From Chloroflexota bacterium (GTDB lineage Bacteria; Chloroflexota; Limnocylindria; Limnocylindrales; CSP1-4): a stretch of DNA of 64,000 nt. The DNA lies in assembly GCA_025935925.1 (NCBI GenBank), contig JAICUI010000006.1:20131-84130 (forward strand), read 5' to 3'. The notes under the pieces are model-generated. The model did not search any database, was not told the DNA's origin, and saw nothing but the letters and a program-made list of their open reading frames with translations. Position numbers and translations under genes: made by a program. Of the stretch, positions 9,643 to 19,572 are shown piece after piece (the stretch's first letter is position 1; each line of letters opens with the position of its first letter).

Positions 9643-10707
9643 ATGAGGGCGTGGGACCGCGGCGACGAGGTCCTCGCCGAGCGGGCCCGCCAGCGCGAGG
9701 AGGCGGACGCCGAGACGCTCGAAGAGCTCGAGCGGGAGGGCATCGAGCTCGACCCGGTGACGCCGGGCACCCACCGCCACGGCGACCTCGAACATCCGAG
9801 CGACCACGCGCACCCGCATGCGCACAGCGAGCCCGGCGAGCGTCCCGTGACCGGGATCATCGGCGCGGGCGCGGTCGGCCTGGCGCTCGGGATCGCCCTC
9901 GACCGCGCGGGCTGGCCCGTGCAGGCGGTGGCGTCGCGCGATGCCGCCCGGCGCGACCGGTTCCGCGATGCGCTCGGCGCGCGCGTGCGCGCCTTCGCCG
10001 AGCCGACGGCCCTCGTGGACGACGTCGAGCTCGTGATCCTGGCCGTGCCCGACGACGTCGTCGCGCCGCTGGCGGCGACGCTCCGGCTGTACGCCGGCCA
10101 GGCGATCGTCCACACCAGCGGCGTGCTCGGCGCGGACGCACTGGCGCCGGCGCTCGGTGCCGGGAGCCAGGCGGGCGGGTTCCACCCGCTCGTGGCGTTC
10201 GCGGATCTCGAGCGCGCGCTCGCGTCGCTGCCCGGAGCGACGGTCGCGATCGAGGGCGATGACGACCTGGTCGCGCACCTCGCCGACATGGCGGAGGCCA
10301 TCGGCGCCGTGCCGGTTCGCCTTGTGGCCGGATCGAAGGCGGCCTACCACGCCGCCGCCGTGATGGCCGCGGGCGGCGTCGTGGCGCTGCTTGACGTCAT
10401 CCGCGAGATCGCCGCCGCCACGGGCCTGGACGAGGCGGGCGCGCTGCGGATCTACCTGCCGCTGGTCGAGCAGACGATCGCGAACGCGCGAGCGCTGGGC
10501 GTGGCGGGATCGCTGACGGGTCCCGCGCCGCGCGGGGACGCCGGCACGATCGGGCTGCACCTCGCGGCGCTCGACACGGACGCGGCCGCCGCGAAAGCCG
10601 TCTACCGGGCGCTGCTGGAGCGCGACGTCGTGATCGCGGAGGGCCGTGGCTCGCTCGCACCGGATGCCGCAAAGCGCCTCCGCACCGCACTTGCAGGCGA
10701 CCGGTGA
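9643..10707 (+). CDS. Rossmann-like/DUF2520 domain NAD(P)-dependent protein with charged, His-rich N-terminal extension
   Basis: GIIGAGAVGLALGIALDRAG, VILAVPDDVVAPLAA, HPLVAFADLERALASLPGATVAIEGDD; DUF2520 C-terminal helical domain. Confidence 0.85.
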   Translation: MRAWDRGDEVLAERARQREEADAETLEELEREGIELDPVTPGTHRHGDLEHPSDHAHPHAHSEPGERPVTGIIGAGAVGLALGIALDRAGWPVQAVASRDAARRDRFRDALGARVRAFAEPTALVDDVELVILAVPDDVVAPLAATLRLYAGQAIVHTSGVLGADALAPALGAGSQAGGFHPLVAFADLERALASLPGATVAIEGDDDLVAHLADMAEAIGAVPVRLVAGSKAAYHAAAVMAAGGVVALLDVIREIAAATGLDEAGALRIYLPLVEQTIANARALGVAGSLTGPAPRGDAGTIGLHLAALDTDAAAAKAVYRALLERDVVIAEGRGSLAPDAAKRLRTALAGDR

Positions 10708-10712
10708 CGCGG

Positions 10713-10718
10713 TAGGAT
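10713..10718 (+). promoter_or_regulatory. Candidate -10 element TAGGAT placed for leaderless ATG at 10725
   Basis: TAGGAT then 6 nt then ATG. Confidence 0.45.
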
Positions 10719-11029
10719 GCGGACATGCAGCACAGCATCGTGACCCGCCACGCGGCGTGGCCGGCCCGGTACGTCCACCCGGGTCCCAGGGTTCGCGAGC
10801 GGCACCTCGGCCTGCACGGCCGGCACGGCTTCACCGCCGCTCCAACGCAGTCCACGGTGCTGCGCCACACGCCAGTCGGGCCGCTCACGGCCCTGCGCGC
10901 CCCGTGGCGCTCCCTCGTCATCGCGCCCGTCCGTCCGGCGACGCAGGGCCGGCCGCGACCGGCAGCCGCGATGTCCTGGACGAGCTCCGACCGCGGCGGG
11001 GGGCCGCGGCGCGAGTCGCTGGCGCCGGC

Positions 11030-11500
11030 GTGGCGCGCCTGAGGGAGGCCACCGCCACCTCCGCGGGTGGGATCGTCATCCGGTTCGTCGACGGGGCGCC
11101 GCAGCTCGTGGTCGGCAAGCGTCGTCGCGAGCGCGACGGGGTGACGTGGACGCTGCCCAAGGGCACGCCCCACAAGGTCGAGACCACCGAGGAGACGGCG
11201 GTCCGCGAGGTGCGCGAGGAGACGGGGCTCGACGTCCGCATCGTCCGCCGCTTCGACAGCATCGAGTACGTGTTCGCCCAGGGTCGCACGCGGATCCACA
11301 AGACGGTGCACTACTTCCTGATGATCCCGGTCGGCGGCGACCTCGAGCGCCACGACCACGAGTTCGACGAGGTGCGCTGGATCGGGTTCGACGACGCGGC
11401 GACGATGCTCACGTTCGAGACGGAGCGGGCGCTCGTCGCGCGCGCGGGGGCCGCTGCCACGGCGGGCGGCTTCCCGGGCGCCGAGCCCCTGGCGTCATGA
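11030..11500 (+). CDS. NUDIX hydrolase
   Basis: Nudix box GTPHKVETTEETAVREVREETGLDV. Confidence 0.92.
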   Translation: MARLREATATSAGGIVIRFVDGAPQLVVGKRRRERDGVTWTLPKGTPHKVETTEETAVREVREETGLDVRIVRRFDSIEYVFAQGRTRIHKTVHYFLMIPVGGDLERHDHEFDEVRWIGFDDAATMLTFETERALVARAGAAATAGGFPGAEPLAS

Positions 11501-12612
11501 CGCAATCGCCGCTCCCGGTCGCGACGCCGACCCCGCTGCTCGACCGCCACGAGGCGCTCGGCGCGCGCGTGATCGAGTTCGCGGGCTGGCAGATGCCCGT
11601 GTCGTATGCCGGCATCATCGAGGAGCACCGCGCCGTCCGGCAGGCCGCCGGGCTGTTCGACCTGTCGCACATGGGCGAGCTGGTGGTCGAGGGACCGGAG
11701 GCCGGCGCCGGCCTCGCCGCCGCGCTCGTCTCGGACCCGCCGTCGCTCGCGGTCGGGCGAGCCCAGTACTCGATGATCTGCGCCACGGACGGGGGGATCC
11801 TCGACGATCTCATCGTGTACCGCGTCGCGCCGGAGCGGTTCATGGTCGTCGCCAACGCCGGCAACGCCCGCGTCGTGTCCGACACGCTGGCGGAGCGGCT
11901 CGCGGGCAAGGCGGCGGTGCTCGACGACCGGAGCCTGGCCACGGGTCTCGTCGCGATCCAGGGCCCGCGCTCGGTGGCGATCCTCCAGCCGCTGACGGAC
12001 GTCGACCTCGGGTCGATCCGCTACTACGGGATCGCCGACGGCACCGTCGCCGGGATCCCGGCATCGATCGCGCGAACCGGGTACACCGGCGAGGACGGCT
12101 TCGAGCTGTTCGTCGACGTCCACCGCACCGGGGACGCGTGGGACGCGGTCCTCGAGGCGGGCCGCCCGGCTGGCCTCGTCCCCGTGGGCCTCGGCGCCCG
12201 GGACACGCTCCGCCTCGAGGCCGGCATGCCGCTCTACGGCAACGAGCTGGACCGGTCGACGAACCCCTACGAGGCGGGCCTCGGCCGCGTCGTCAAGCTC
12301 GACAAGCAGGGCGACTTCGCCGGGCGTGCGGCGCTCGAGAAGGTCGCGCGCGAGGGACCCGGGCGCCGGCTCGCCGGCCTCGTGGTGCGCGGGCGCGGGA
12401 TCGCGCGCCACGGCTACCCGGTGCTCGACGCCGACGGCCGGACCGGCGAGGTGACGTCCGGCACGATGTCGCCGACGCTCGGCGACGCGATCGCGATGGC
12501 GTACGTCGCGCCCGACCAGGTCGAACCCGGTACGATGCTGGACGTGGAGATCCGGGAGGCCCGTGTGCCGGCCGAGGTCGTGTCGCTCCCGTTCTACCGC
12601 CGGCCTGCGTGA
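11497..12612 (+). CDS. gcvT: Glycine cleavage system aminomethyltransferase GcvT
   Basis: DLSHMGELVVEGP, RTGYTGEDGFELF, LGARDTLRLEAGMPLYGNELD. Confidence 0.97.
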   Translation: MTQSPLPVATPTPLLDRHEALGARVIEFAGWQMPVSYAGIIEEHRAVRQAAGLFDLSHMGELVVEGPEAGAGLAAALVSDPPSLAVGRAQYSMICATDGGILDDLIVYRVAPERFMVVANAGNARVVSDTLAERLAGKAAVLDDRSLATGLVAIQGPRSVAILQPLTDVDLGSIRYYGIADGTVAGIPASIARTGYTGEDGFELFVDVHRTGDAWDAVLEAGRPAGLVPVGLGARDTLRLEAGMPLYGNELDRSTNPYEAGLGRVVKLDKQGDFAGRAALEKVAREGPGRRLAGLVVRGRGIARHGYPVLDADGRTGEVTSGTMSPTLGDAIAMAYVAPDQVEPGTMLDVEIREARVPAEVVSLPFYRRPA

Positions 12613-12696
12613 AGGCCCGCCGGCGGGTTGCCGGCCGTCGAACCAGCGCGCGTCGCGGCCGCCGCGGCCGGGCGCACCACGGAGGAACCGCCTGCG

Positions 12697-13077
12697 ATGG
12701 TCCCCGGCGACCTGCGCTACACCAAGGACCACGAGTGGATCCGGGTCGAGGGCGACGAGGCCCTCGTGGGGATCACCGAGTACGCCGCCGACCAGCTCGG
12801 CGACATCGTGTTCGTGGAGCTCCCGGACGTCGGCCGCGCCCTCGATGCGCACGCCACGTTCGGGGTCGTCGAGTCGGTGAAGGCCGTGAGCGACCTCTAC
12901 GCGCCGATCGGCGGCGAGGTGGTGGCGACCAACGACGCGCTGTCGGGGAGGCCGGAGCTCGTCAACGACGACCCGTACGGCGAGGGGTGGATGCTGCGCG
13001 TCAGGCTCGCCGACGCGGCGCAGGCGGAGGGCCTCCTCGACGCCGCGGCGTACGAGCAGCTGATCGCCGAGGGCTGA
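12697..13077 (+). CDS. gcvH: Glycine cleavage system H protein GcvH
   Basis: [39 protein letters not shown], lipoyl-lysine motif [27 protein letters not shown] upstream. Confidence 0.98.
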   Translation: MVPGDLRYTKDHEWIRVEGDEALVGITEYAADQLGDIVFVELPDVGRALDAHATFGVVESVKAVSDLYAPIGGEVVATNDALSGRPELVNDDPYGEGWMLRVRLADAAQAEGLLDAAAYEQLIAEG

Positions 13078-13081
13078 CGAG

Positions 13082-14491
13082 GTGCCCTACGGCCCGCACA
13101 CGGCCGACGACCGGGCGCGGATGCTGGCCCGGATCGGGATCGACGCGGTCGACCGGCTGTTCGACGACATTCCGGCCGACCTGCGGTCCGGACCGCTCCG
13201 CCTCGACCCGCCCGAGCCGGAGCTCGAGCTCACGGCGCGCCTCGTCGCCCTGGCCGGGCGCAACCGCGTCGACCTCGCCTCGTTCCTGGGCGCTGGCGCG
13301 TACCGGCACTGGACGCCGCCCGTCGTCGACCAGCTGCTGCTGCGCGGCGAGTGGTACACGGCCTACACGCCGTACCAGCCCGAGGTGAGCCAGGGGACGC
13401 TGCAGTCGATCTACGAGTACCAGTCGCTGCTCGCCGAGCTCACCGGGCTCGACGTCGTGTCCGCGTCGCACTACGACGGCGGCGCCGCGACGGCCGAAGC
13501 GGCGCTGATGACGTGCCGCGCGACGCGCCGCGAGCGGCTGCTCGTCTCGCGCGCCGTCCACCCGCACTACCGCGAGACGCTCGCGACCTACGCGCGCGGC
13601 GCGGGCCTCACGGTCGAGGAGATCCCGCTGGTTCCCGACGGCGACGCCGCCGGAACGACCGACCTCGACGCGCTCGGCCGCCTCCTGGGCGACGCCGAAC
13701 GGCCGGTGGCCGGGGTGGTGGCGGCCCAGCCCAACGTGCTCGGGCTGCTGGAGGAGATGCCGGCGATCGGCGCAGCCGCGCATGCGGCCGGCGCGCTGTT
13801 CGTCGCGGTCGTCGAGCCCGTGTCCCTCGCGGTGCTCGCGCCGCCCGGCGAGTACGGCGCCGACATCGCGGCGGGGGAGGGCCAGCCGCTCGGCATCCCG
13901 CTCCAGTACGGCGGCCCGTATCTCGGGATCGTGGCCTGCACCGAGCCGCTGATCCGCCAGATCCCGGGCCGGCTCGTGGGGATGACGACGGATCTCGACG
14001 GCAAGCGCGCGTTCGTGATGACGATGCGGGCGCGCGAGCAGGACATCCGTCGCGAGAAGGCCGCGAGCAACATCTGCACCAACCAGGCCCTGCTCGCGCT
14101 CGCGGCGTCGATCTACCTCGCCGCGATCGGTCCGCACGGGCTGCGCGACGTCGCCGCGTCGGGCGCGGCCCGTGCCACGGAGCTCGAGGCGGCCCTCGCC
14201 GCCGCGGGCGCCCCCCGGATCCACGCGGGCGCGTACCTCAACGAGCTCGTCGTGCGGGTCCCGGACGCCGGCGCGGTCCATGCGCGGCTCCTCGAGCGCG
14301 GCGTCCTCGCCGGAATCCCCACGGCGCACCTCCTGCCGGGTGAGCCCGGTCTCGAGGATGGCCTGCTCGTGTGCGCGACGGAGGTCACGACGACGGCCGA
14401 CATCGAGCGGTTCGCGGGTGCGCTGCGCGACGAGCTCGGTGCATCGTCCACGAACGGCACCGCCCAGTCGCCTGTCGCGGGCGCCGCCTGA
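13082..14491 (+). CDS. gcvPA: Glycine dehydrogenase (decarboxylating) subunit 1, GcvPA
   Basis: YTAYTPYQPEVSQGTLQSIYEYQSLLAELTGLDV, REQDIRREKAASNICTNQALLALAASIYL. Confidence 0.97.
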   Translation: MPYGPHTADDRARMLARIGIDAVDRLFDDIPADLRSGPLRLDPPEPELELTARLVALAGRNRVDLASFLGAGAYRHWTPPVVDQLLLRGEWYTAYTPYQPEVSQGTLQSIYEYQSLLAELTGLDVVSASHYDGGAATAEAALMTCRATRRERLLVSRAVHPHYRETLATYARGAGLTVEEIPLVPDGDAAGTTDLDALGRLLGDAERPVAGVVAAQPNVLGLLEEMPAIGAAAHAAGALFVAVVEPVSLAVLAPPGEYGADIAAGEGQPLGIPLQYGGPYLGIVACTEPLIRQIPGRLVGMTTDLDGKRAFVMTMRAREQDIRREKAASNICTNQALLALAASIYLAAIGPHGLRDVAASGAARATELEAALAAAGAPRIHAGAYLNELVVRVPDAGAVHARLLERGVLAGIPTAHLLPGEPGLEDGLLVCATEVTTTADIERFAGALRDELGASSTNGTAQSPVAGAA

Positions 14492-15990
14492 TGGGCGTAG
14501 TCGGCGAGCGCCTCCAGCCGACCCTCTTCGAGCGGAGCCATCCGGGCCGCGGCGGCGGCAAGATCCCGCACCCGCCGGCCGATGCGCTCGCGCGCATCCC
14601 CGAGGCGGCCCGTCGCGCGACCCCGCCGGCCCTGCCGGAGCTCAACGAGCCCGAGGTCGTGCGCCACTACGTCAACCTCTCGCAGCTCAACTACGCGGTC
14701 GACACCGGGTTCTACCCCCTCGGCTCGTGCACGATGAAGTACAACCCCAAGATCGACGAGTGGGCCGCGCGGCTGCCCGGGTTCGCCGGCCTCCATCCGA
14801 TGGCGCCCGACGCCGTCGCCCAGGGCACGCTCGAGCTGCTGTTCGAGCTCGAGGCCATTCTCGCCGAGATCAGCGGGATGGACGCCGTCACGCTGCAGCC
14901 GGCCGCCGGCGCGCACGGCGAGCTGACCGGGATCCTGATGGTCCGCGCCTACCACCGAGACCGGGGCGACACCGAGCGCACCGAGGTCCTCGTGCCGGAC
15001 TCGAGCCACGGGACCAACCCGGCGACGGCGACGATGGCCGGCTTCCGCACGATCACGATCCCGTCCGCCGCCGACGGCGGGGTGGATGTCGACGCCTTCC
15101 GAGCCGCGCTGGGCCCGCGGACCGCCGCCATCATGATCACCAACCCCTCGACGCTCGGGCTGTTCGAGTCGCGGATCGGCGAGCTGCTGGAAGCGACCCA
15201 CGTGGCGGGCGCGCTCGCCTACATGGACGGCGCGAACCTGAACGCGATCCTCGGCCGGTTCCGTCCGGGCCAGGCCGGCTTCGACGTGATGCACATCAAC
15301 ACCCACAAGACGTTCAGCACGCCGCACGGCGGCGGGGGACCCGGCGCCGGTCCGGTCGGCGTCCGGGCGCACCTCGTCCCGTACCTCCCGTCGCCCCGGG
15401 TCGTGCGCGAGGACGACGGCACGTTCCGGCTCGAGCGCGACGGGGAGCGGCCGGCGTCGATCGGCCGGGTGCGCTCGTTCACGGGCAGCATCGGCGTCCT
15501 CGTGCGCGCGTATGCCTATCTCCGCGCGCACGGTGCGTCCGGGCTCGCGGAGGTGTCGGACGACGCCGTGCTCGCCGCGAACTACCTGCGCGCGCGCCTG
15601 CGCGACGCCTACCGGATCCCCTTCGACCGCGCGTGCAAGCACGAGTTCGTGGCGTCGGCGTCGGAGATCCGGCAGCGGACGGGCGTGCGTACCCTCGACA
15701 TCGCCAAGCGGCTGATCGACAAGGGCTTCCACCCGCCGACGATCTACTTCCCGCTGACGGTGGAGGAGGGCATGCTGATCGAGCCCACCGAGACCGAGTC
15801 GCTCGAGACGCTGGACGCGTTCGCCGACGCGCTGATCGAGATTGCCGGCGAGGCCGCGAGCGACCCGGCGGTCGTGACGTCGGCCCCGCACGAGGCGCCC
15901 GTCCGCCGGCTCGACGAGGCGACGGCGGCCCGGCAGCCGAACCTTCGCTGGCGGGGGATGACCGGCGCCCAGACGCCCTGCCCGGACTGA
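14491..15990 (+). CDS. gcvPB: Glycine dehydrogenase (decarboxylating) subunit 2, GcvPB
   Basis: YPLGSCTMKYNPKI, VPDSSHGTNPATATMAGF, NTHKTFSTPHGGGGPGAGPVGV (PLP lysine). Confidence 0.97.
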   Translation: MGVVGERLQPTLFERSHPGRGGGKIPHPPADALARIPEAARRATPPALPELNEPEVVRHYVNLSQLNYAVDTGFYPLGSCTMKYNPKIDEWAARLPGFAGLHPMAPDAVAQGTLELLFELEAILAEISGMDAVTLQPAAGAHGELTGILMVRAYHRDRGDTERTEVLVPDSSHGTNPATATMAGFRTITIPSAADGGVDVDAFRAALGPRTAAIMITNPSTLGLFESRIGELLEATHVAGALAYMDGANLNAILGRFRPGQAGFDVMHINTHKTFSTPHGGGGPGAGPVGVRAHLVPYLPSPRVVREDDGTFRLERDGERPASIGRVRSFTGSIGVLVRAYAYLRAHGASGLAEVSDDAVLAANYLRARLRDAYRIPFDRACKHEFVASASEIRQRTGVRTLDIAKRLIDKGFHPPTIYFPLTVEEGMLIEPTETESLETLDAFADALIEIAGEAASDPAVVTSAPHEAPVRRLDEATAARQPNLRWRGMTGAQTPCPD

Positions 15991-16005
15991 GCGGCCGAGC
16001 ACGAA

Positions 16006-16722
16006 ATGAACCCGGTCCCGCGTGCGGCGGTATGGAAGGTCCCAGGGAACCCCGACGCGCACGGAGTGCCCACCATCATCGGCGAGACTGTTCCCGCGCC
16101 CGGATCGGCCGCGCCCGACACCGACCTTATCCGCCGGATGGCGGACGAGGATGACGTCGATGCCTTCGCGATCCTGTTCGAACGCCACCGAGTGTCCGTG
16201 TACCGCGCCGCCCTCGCCCTGACCGGCGACCACGGCGCCTCGGAAGAGGTCGTCATGGATACCTTCCGGCGGGCGTACATCCACCGCCATCGCCTGCGCA
16301 CCGACGTGTCGCCGCTGCCGTGGCTGCACCGCGTGGCGCTGAACCTGTGCTACTCGCGGCTCGGGCGCCGGCGGCTGCCGAGCGAACCCGTCACGGACCT
16401 CGTCGCGGAGCGGCTCGCCGACGCCGCGGCCGGGCCGGCCGCGAACGCCGAGTGGGCGGAGCTGCGCGAGATCGTGCGCGAGGGGATCAAGGGCCTCAGC
16501 GACAAGCACCGCGCCGTCGTGGTGCTGTACTACCTCGAGGGGCGTTCGCTCCAGGAGACCGCCGACACGCTCGGCCTGCCGCTGGGCACGGTCAAGAGCC
16601 GTCTCCACCACGCGCTCCGCGACCTGCGCGGCCGTCTCAGCGCCGATCGCCGGTTCGGTGGCGCCTGGGGCGACCCGGCGCCGGCCCCGCCGGGCAGCGA
16701 GCCGGCCGAGGCCGGCTCGTGA
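16006..16722 (+). CDS. ECF-type RNA polymerase sigma factor
   Basis: Sigma-70 region 2 and region 4 (LQETADTLGLPLGTVKSRLHHALRDLRGRL). Confidence 0.9.
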   Translation: MNPVPRAAVWKVPGNPDAHGVPTIIGETVPAPGSAAPDTDLIRRMADEDDVDAFAILFERHRVSVYRAALALTGDHGASEEVVMDTFRRAYIHRHRLRTDVSPLPWLHRVALNLCYSRLGRRRLPSEPVTDLVAERLADAAAGPAANAEWAELREIVREGIKGLSDKHRAVVVLYYLEGRSLQETADTLGLPLGTVKSRLHHALRDLRGRLSADRRFGGAWGDPAPAPPGSEPAEAGS

Positions 16723-17276
16723 TCGTCCGGCTGCCCGCGATCCTGCCCGGTGGCGCCTGCCGCCGCTATCGCCCCGTGCTCGTGGACCTCGTCGACCACG
16801 GCGAACGCGGCCCGGCGACCACCGACGCGCTCGACCACCTGGCGCGCTGCGCCGCGTGCGAACGCGAGGTCACGGAGGTCGCGCTGACGGTGGCCGCGCT
16901 GCGCCGCGCCGGCGCGACGTGGAGGTCGATCCCCGTCCCCGCCATGAGCCGGCCGGTGGTGCCGAGGCGCCGCTCGCCGTGGGCCTGGCGCGCCCAGCTG
17001 GGCGGCCTCATCTCGAGCGCGGCCATCGCCGCGCTGATCGTCGCGCCACAGGTCGGGCTGCTGCCCGCCGCGTCGAGCGCGACCCCTGACATCATCACGG
17101 CACGTCCGCCCGCCGCGGCGTGGCAGTCGGCGGAGCAGCGCATCGCTGCGACGCCCGACGTCGCGTCGCAGGCGGCGATCGGAACGGTGCCGCCACGCTA
17201 CCCCGACGGCCGCTTCCGGCCGTGGAAGGAGGTGAACTCGTCCGACGCCACCGCCCGCGGGCTCGATCCCCAGTAA
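16719..17276 (+). CDS. Putative zinc-binding (ZAS-type) anti-sigma factor, membrane anchored
   Basis: GTGA overlap with sigma gene; HLARCAAC (HX3CX2C) motif; single hydrophobic segment LGGLISSAAIAALIVAPQVGLL. Confidence 0.75.
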   Translation: MIVRLPAILPGGACRRYRPVLVDLVDHGERGPATTDALDHLARCAACEREVTEVALTVAALRRAGATWRSIPVPAMSRPVVPRRRSPWAWRAQLGGLISSAAIAALIVAPQVGLLPAASSATPDIITARPPAAAWQSAEQRIAATPDVASQAAIGTVPPRYPDGRFRPWKEVNSSDATARGLDPQ

Positions 17277-17501
17277 GCCGAGCCGGGACCCTCGTGGCCC
17301 GGCCGATGTCGGGGATTTGACACCCGCAGCACGGTAAGCGATCCTCGCCCGAGCGCAGCCCAGTGGCCGCCGTTCGTGCGTGCCTGCGCCAATCCCGATG
17401 AACCGGCGTCAACCGCCCCAGCGTGCGACCCCGGGCCCGGGTGGCGGCCATCGAACTGCCAGGGAGCAGTCCTGGACCCCTACGCACTTGGAGGAGCCTT
17501 G

Positions 17502-19400
17502 ATGCGGAAACTGGTGGGCCTGTTCGCGGGAGCGGCGATTCTCGTCGCGGCCTGCGGCGGTACAAGCCCCACGACGGCGCCATCGTCGGCGCCGACCACC
17601 GCGCCGACCACGGCGCCCTCGACCGAGGCCAGCCCGGCCGGGTCGGAGCAGCCGTCGGGCGGCGGCTCGGAGCAGCCGTCGGGGAGCACCGGCGGCGTCG
17701 ACCTGTTCAACACGACGTACAAGCCGGAGACCCCGACCGGCACGGGTGGCACGATCATCATCGGTGACTGGCAGGAAGCCACCCAGTTCAACCCGTACTA
17801 CCTCTCGCAGGTGACCGAGGCCAACGTCGCCTCGCTCGTGTGGCACAGCCTGCTCACGATCACCAGCGACTTCCGCTACCGCCCGCAGCTCGCCGCCGAG
17901 CCGATCCCGACCACCGAGAACGGTGGCGTGAAGGTTCCCGGCGACAACGGTGACGCGATGACGGTCACCTGGAAGCTGCGCGACGGCCTCAAGTGGTCCG
18001 ACGGCCAGCCCCTCACGTGCGACGACTTCAAGTACGCGTGGGAGTGGGTCCTCGACAAGAACAACACCGGCGTCGTGACCGCGGGCTGGGAGGACATCTC
18101 CAAGTTCGACTGCCCGTCGGACACCGACATGGTGTGGCACTTCTCGAAGGTCTACGAGGGCTACCTGACCCTCGCGGTCGCGCCGCTGCCCCGCCACTAC
18201 CTGAAGGACATCCCGATCGCGGACCAGGTCAAGGGCAAGGGCTTCAGCGTCAACGACATCGCGAAGATGCCGGTCCCGGGCCCGTTCAAGTTCGAGTCGG
18301 TCACGCCGCAGTCCGAGATCCGGCTCGTCCGGAACGACAACTACAAGGCGTTCGGCACGGACAAGCCGGCCAACCTCGACTCGGTCGTGTTCAAGTGGTA
18401 CGGCGATCCGGACGCGATGATCGCGGGCTTCCGCGCCGGTGAGATCGACCTCGCGTTCGACCTCCAGGATTCGGACATCCCGAAGGTCCAGGACCTCGGC
18501 GACCAGGTCGCGGCCATCCCGGCCCTCCTGTACGAGTTCCTGCGCCCGAACTGGTCGCCCAACACGGACTACGACCAGTCGATCAAGAACGGCGGCTGCT
18601 CGCGCAACCCGGCCGTCCAGGATCGCGGTCCGGGCTGCCCGGCGTCCGACCCGGCGATCCGCCAGGCGATCGCCTACGCGATCGACAAGAACGAGATCAA
18701 CACGCGGCTCCTCGGCGGCAACGCCCAGGTCGCGAACACGAACATCAGCCCGGCCGCCTGGTTCTACGCGGACCAGCAGCCGGCGAGCTTCGACCCGGAG
18801 CAGGCCAAGAAGATCCTGGCCGACGGCGGCTGGACGGACACCAACAACGACGGCTTCGTCGAGAAGGACGGCACGACCGCCAAGATCGAGCTGTGCACGA
18901 CGACCCGCCAGGTCCGCCAGGACACGCTGGCGCTCATCAGCTCGTGGCTGAAGGCCGTCGGCATCGACAGCGTCATCAACCCGGTGGCGTCGTCGGACAT
19001 CTTCGCCGACTACAACGAGGCGACGCTCGACACCCCGTGCGCCCTCTCGACCAGCAACTTCGACGTCGCTGAGCACGCGTTCAGCTCGTCGATCGACCCG
19101 CTGGGCAACTACTTCAGCTACCACAGCAGCCAGTTCCACCCGACCGGCGCCAACGACGCCCGGGTGAGCGACCCTGATCTTGACAAGGCGCTCGACGACG
19201 TGAAGAACAACGTCGACTTCAACAAGATCAAGGACGCGATGGCGACCTTCCAGAAGATCTACGTCGAGAAGACCGTCGAGATCCCGCTCTACTACCGGAA
19301 GAACGTGGAGCTCGCCGGCCCGCGGCTCGGCAACTACTTCGCCAACGGCACCCAGGTCGGCTCGACCTGGAACGGCGAGGACTGGTACGCCAAGCAGTAG
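17502..19400 (+). CDS. Oligopeptide-type ABC transporter substrate-binding lipoprotein (SBP_bac_5), cassette 1
   Basis: Lipobox ILVAACGG, Thr/Ser/Pro linker, LRDGLKWSDGQPLTCDDFKYAWEWV, family-5 SBP pattern. Confidence 0.93.
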   Translation: MRKLVGLFAGAAILVAACGGTSPTTAPSSAPTTAPTTAPSTEASPAGSEQPSGGGSEQPSGSTGGVDLFNTTYKPETPTGTGGTIIIGDWQEATQFNPYYLSQVTEANVASLVWHSLLTITSDFRYRPQLAAEPIPTTENGGVKVPGDNGDAMTVTWKLRDGLKWSDGQPLTCDDFKYAWEWVLDKNNTGVVTAGWEDISKFDCPSDTDMVWHFSKVYEGYLTLAVAPLPRHYLKDIPIADQVKGKGFSVNDIAKMPVPGPFKFESVTPQSEIRLVRNDNYKAFGTDKPANLDSVVFKWYGDPDAMIAGFRAGEIDLAFDLQDSDIPKVQDLGDQVAAIPALLYEFLRPNWSPNTDYDQSIKNGGCSRNPAVQDRGPGCPASDPAIRQAIAYAIDKNEINTRLLGGNAQVANTNISPAAWFYADQQPASFDPEQAKKILADGGWTDTNNDGFVEKDGTTAKIELCTTTRQVRQDTLALISSWLKAVGIDSVINPVASSDIFADYNEATLDTPCALSTSNFDVAEHAFSSSIDPLGNYFSYHSSQFHPTGANDARVSDPDLDKALDDVKNNVDFNKIKDAMATFQKIYVEKTVEIPLYYRKNVELAGPRLGNYFANGTQVGSTWNGEDWYAKQ

Positions 19401-19423
19401 GCCCGCGTAACGCGCGAGTCCGT

Positions 19424-19455
19424 CGACGGGGCGCCCCTCACCGGGCGCCCCGTCG
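19424..19455 (+). terminator. Intercistronic hairpin after SBP gene (cassette 1)
   Basis: cgacggggcgccc-ctcacc-gggcgccccgtcg, 13-bp perfect stem. Confidence 0.7.
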
Positions 19456-19572
19456 CATATCTGCAGCGGCGTGCGCCCATCAGGTGTACGGTCCGCGCAA
19501 CCTAACGGGCGTGCCGCCGGTATCGTCCCGTGTCCACTCCGCGCCATCCTTCTGGGTTGAGGCCAGTCGCCG

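Noticed and set aside
10708-11029. Canonical glycine riboswitch upstream of the gcv operon
   Set aside because: Could not find the conserved glycine aptamer core by eye; only reported as an uncharacterised leader
16040-16070. GGAAC-type ECF autoregulatory promoter (gggaacccc) inside the assumed sigma N-terminus
   Set aside because: Single short match without a convincing -10; could just be coding sequence
17317-17345. TTGACA at 17317-17322 as promoter for cassette 1
   Set aside because: No acceptable -10 at proper spacing; left out of features
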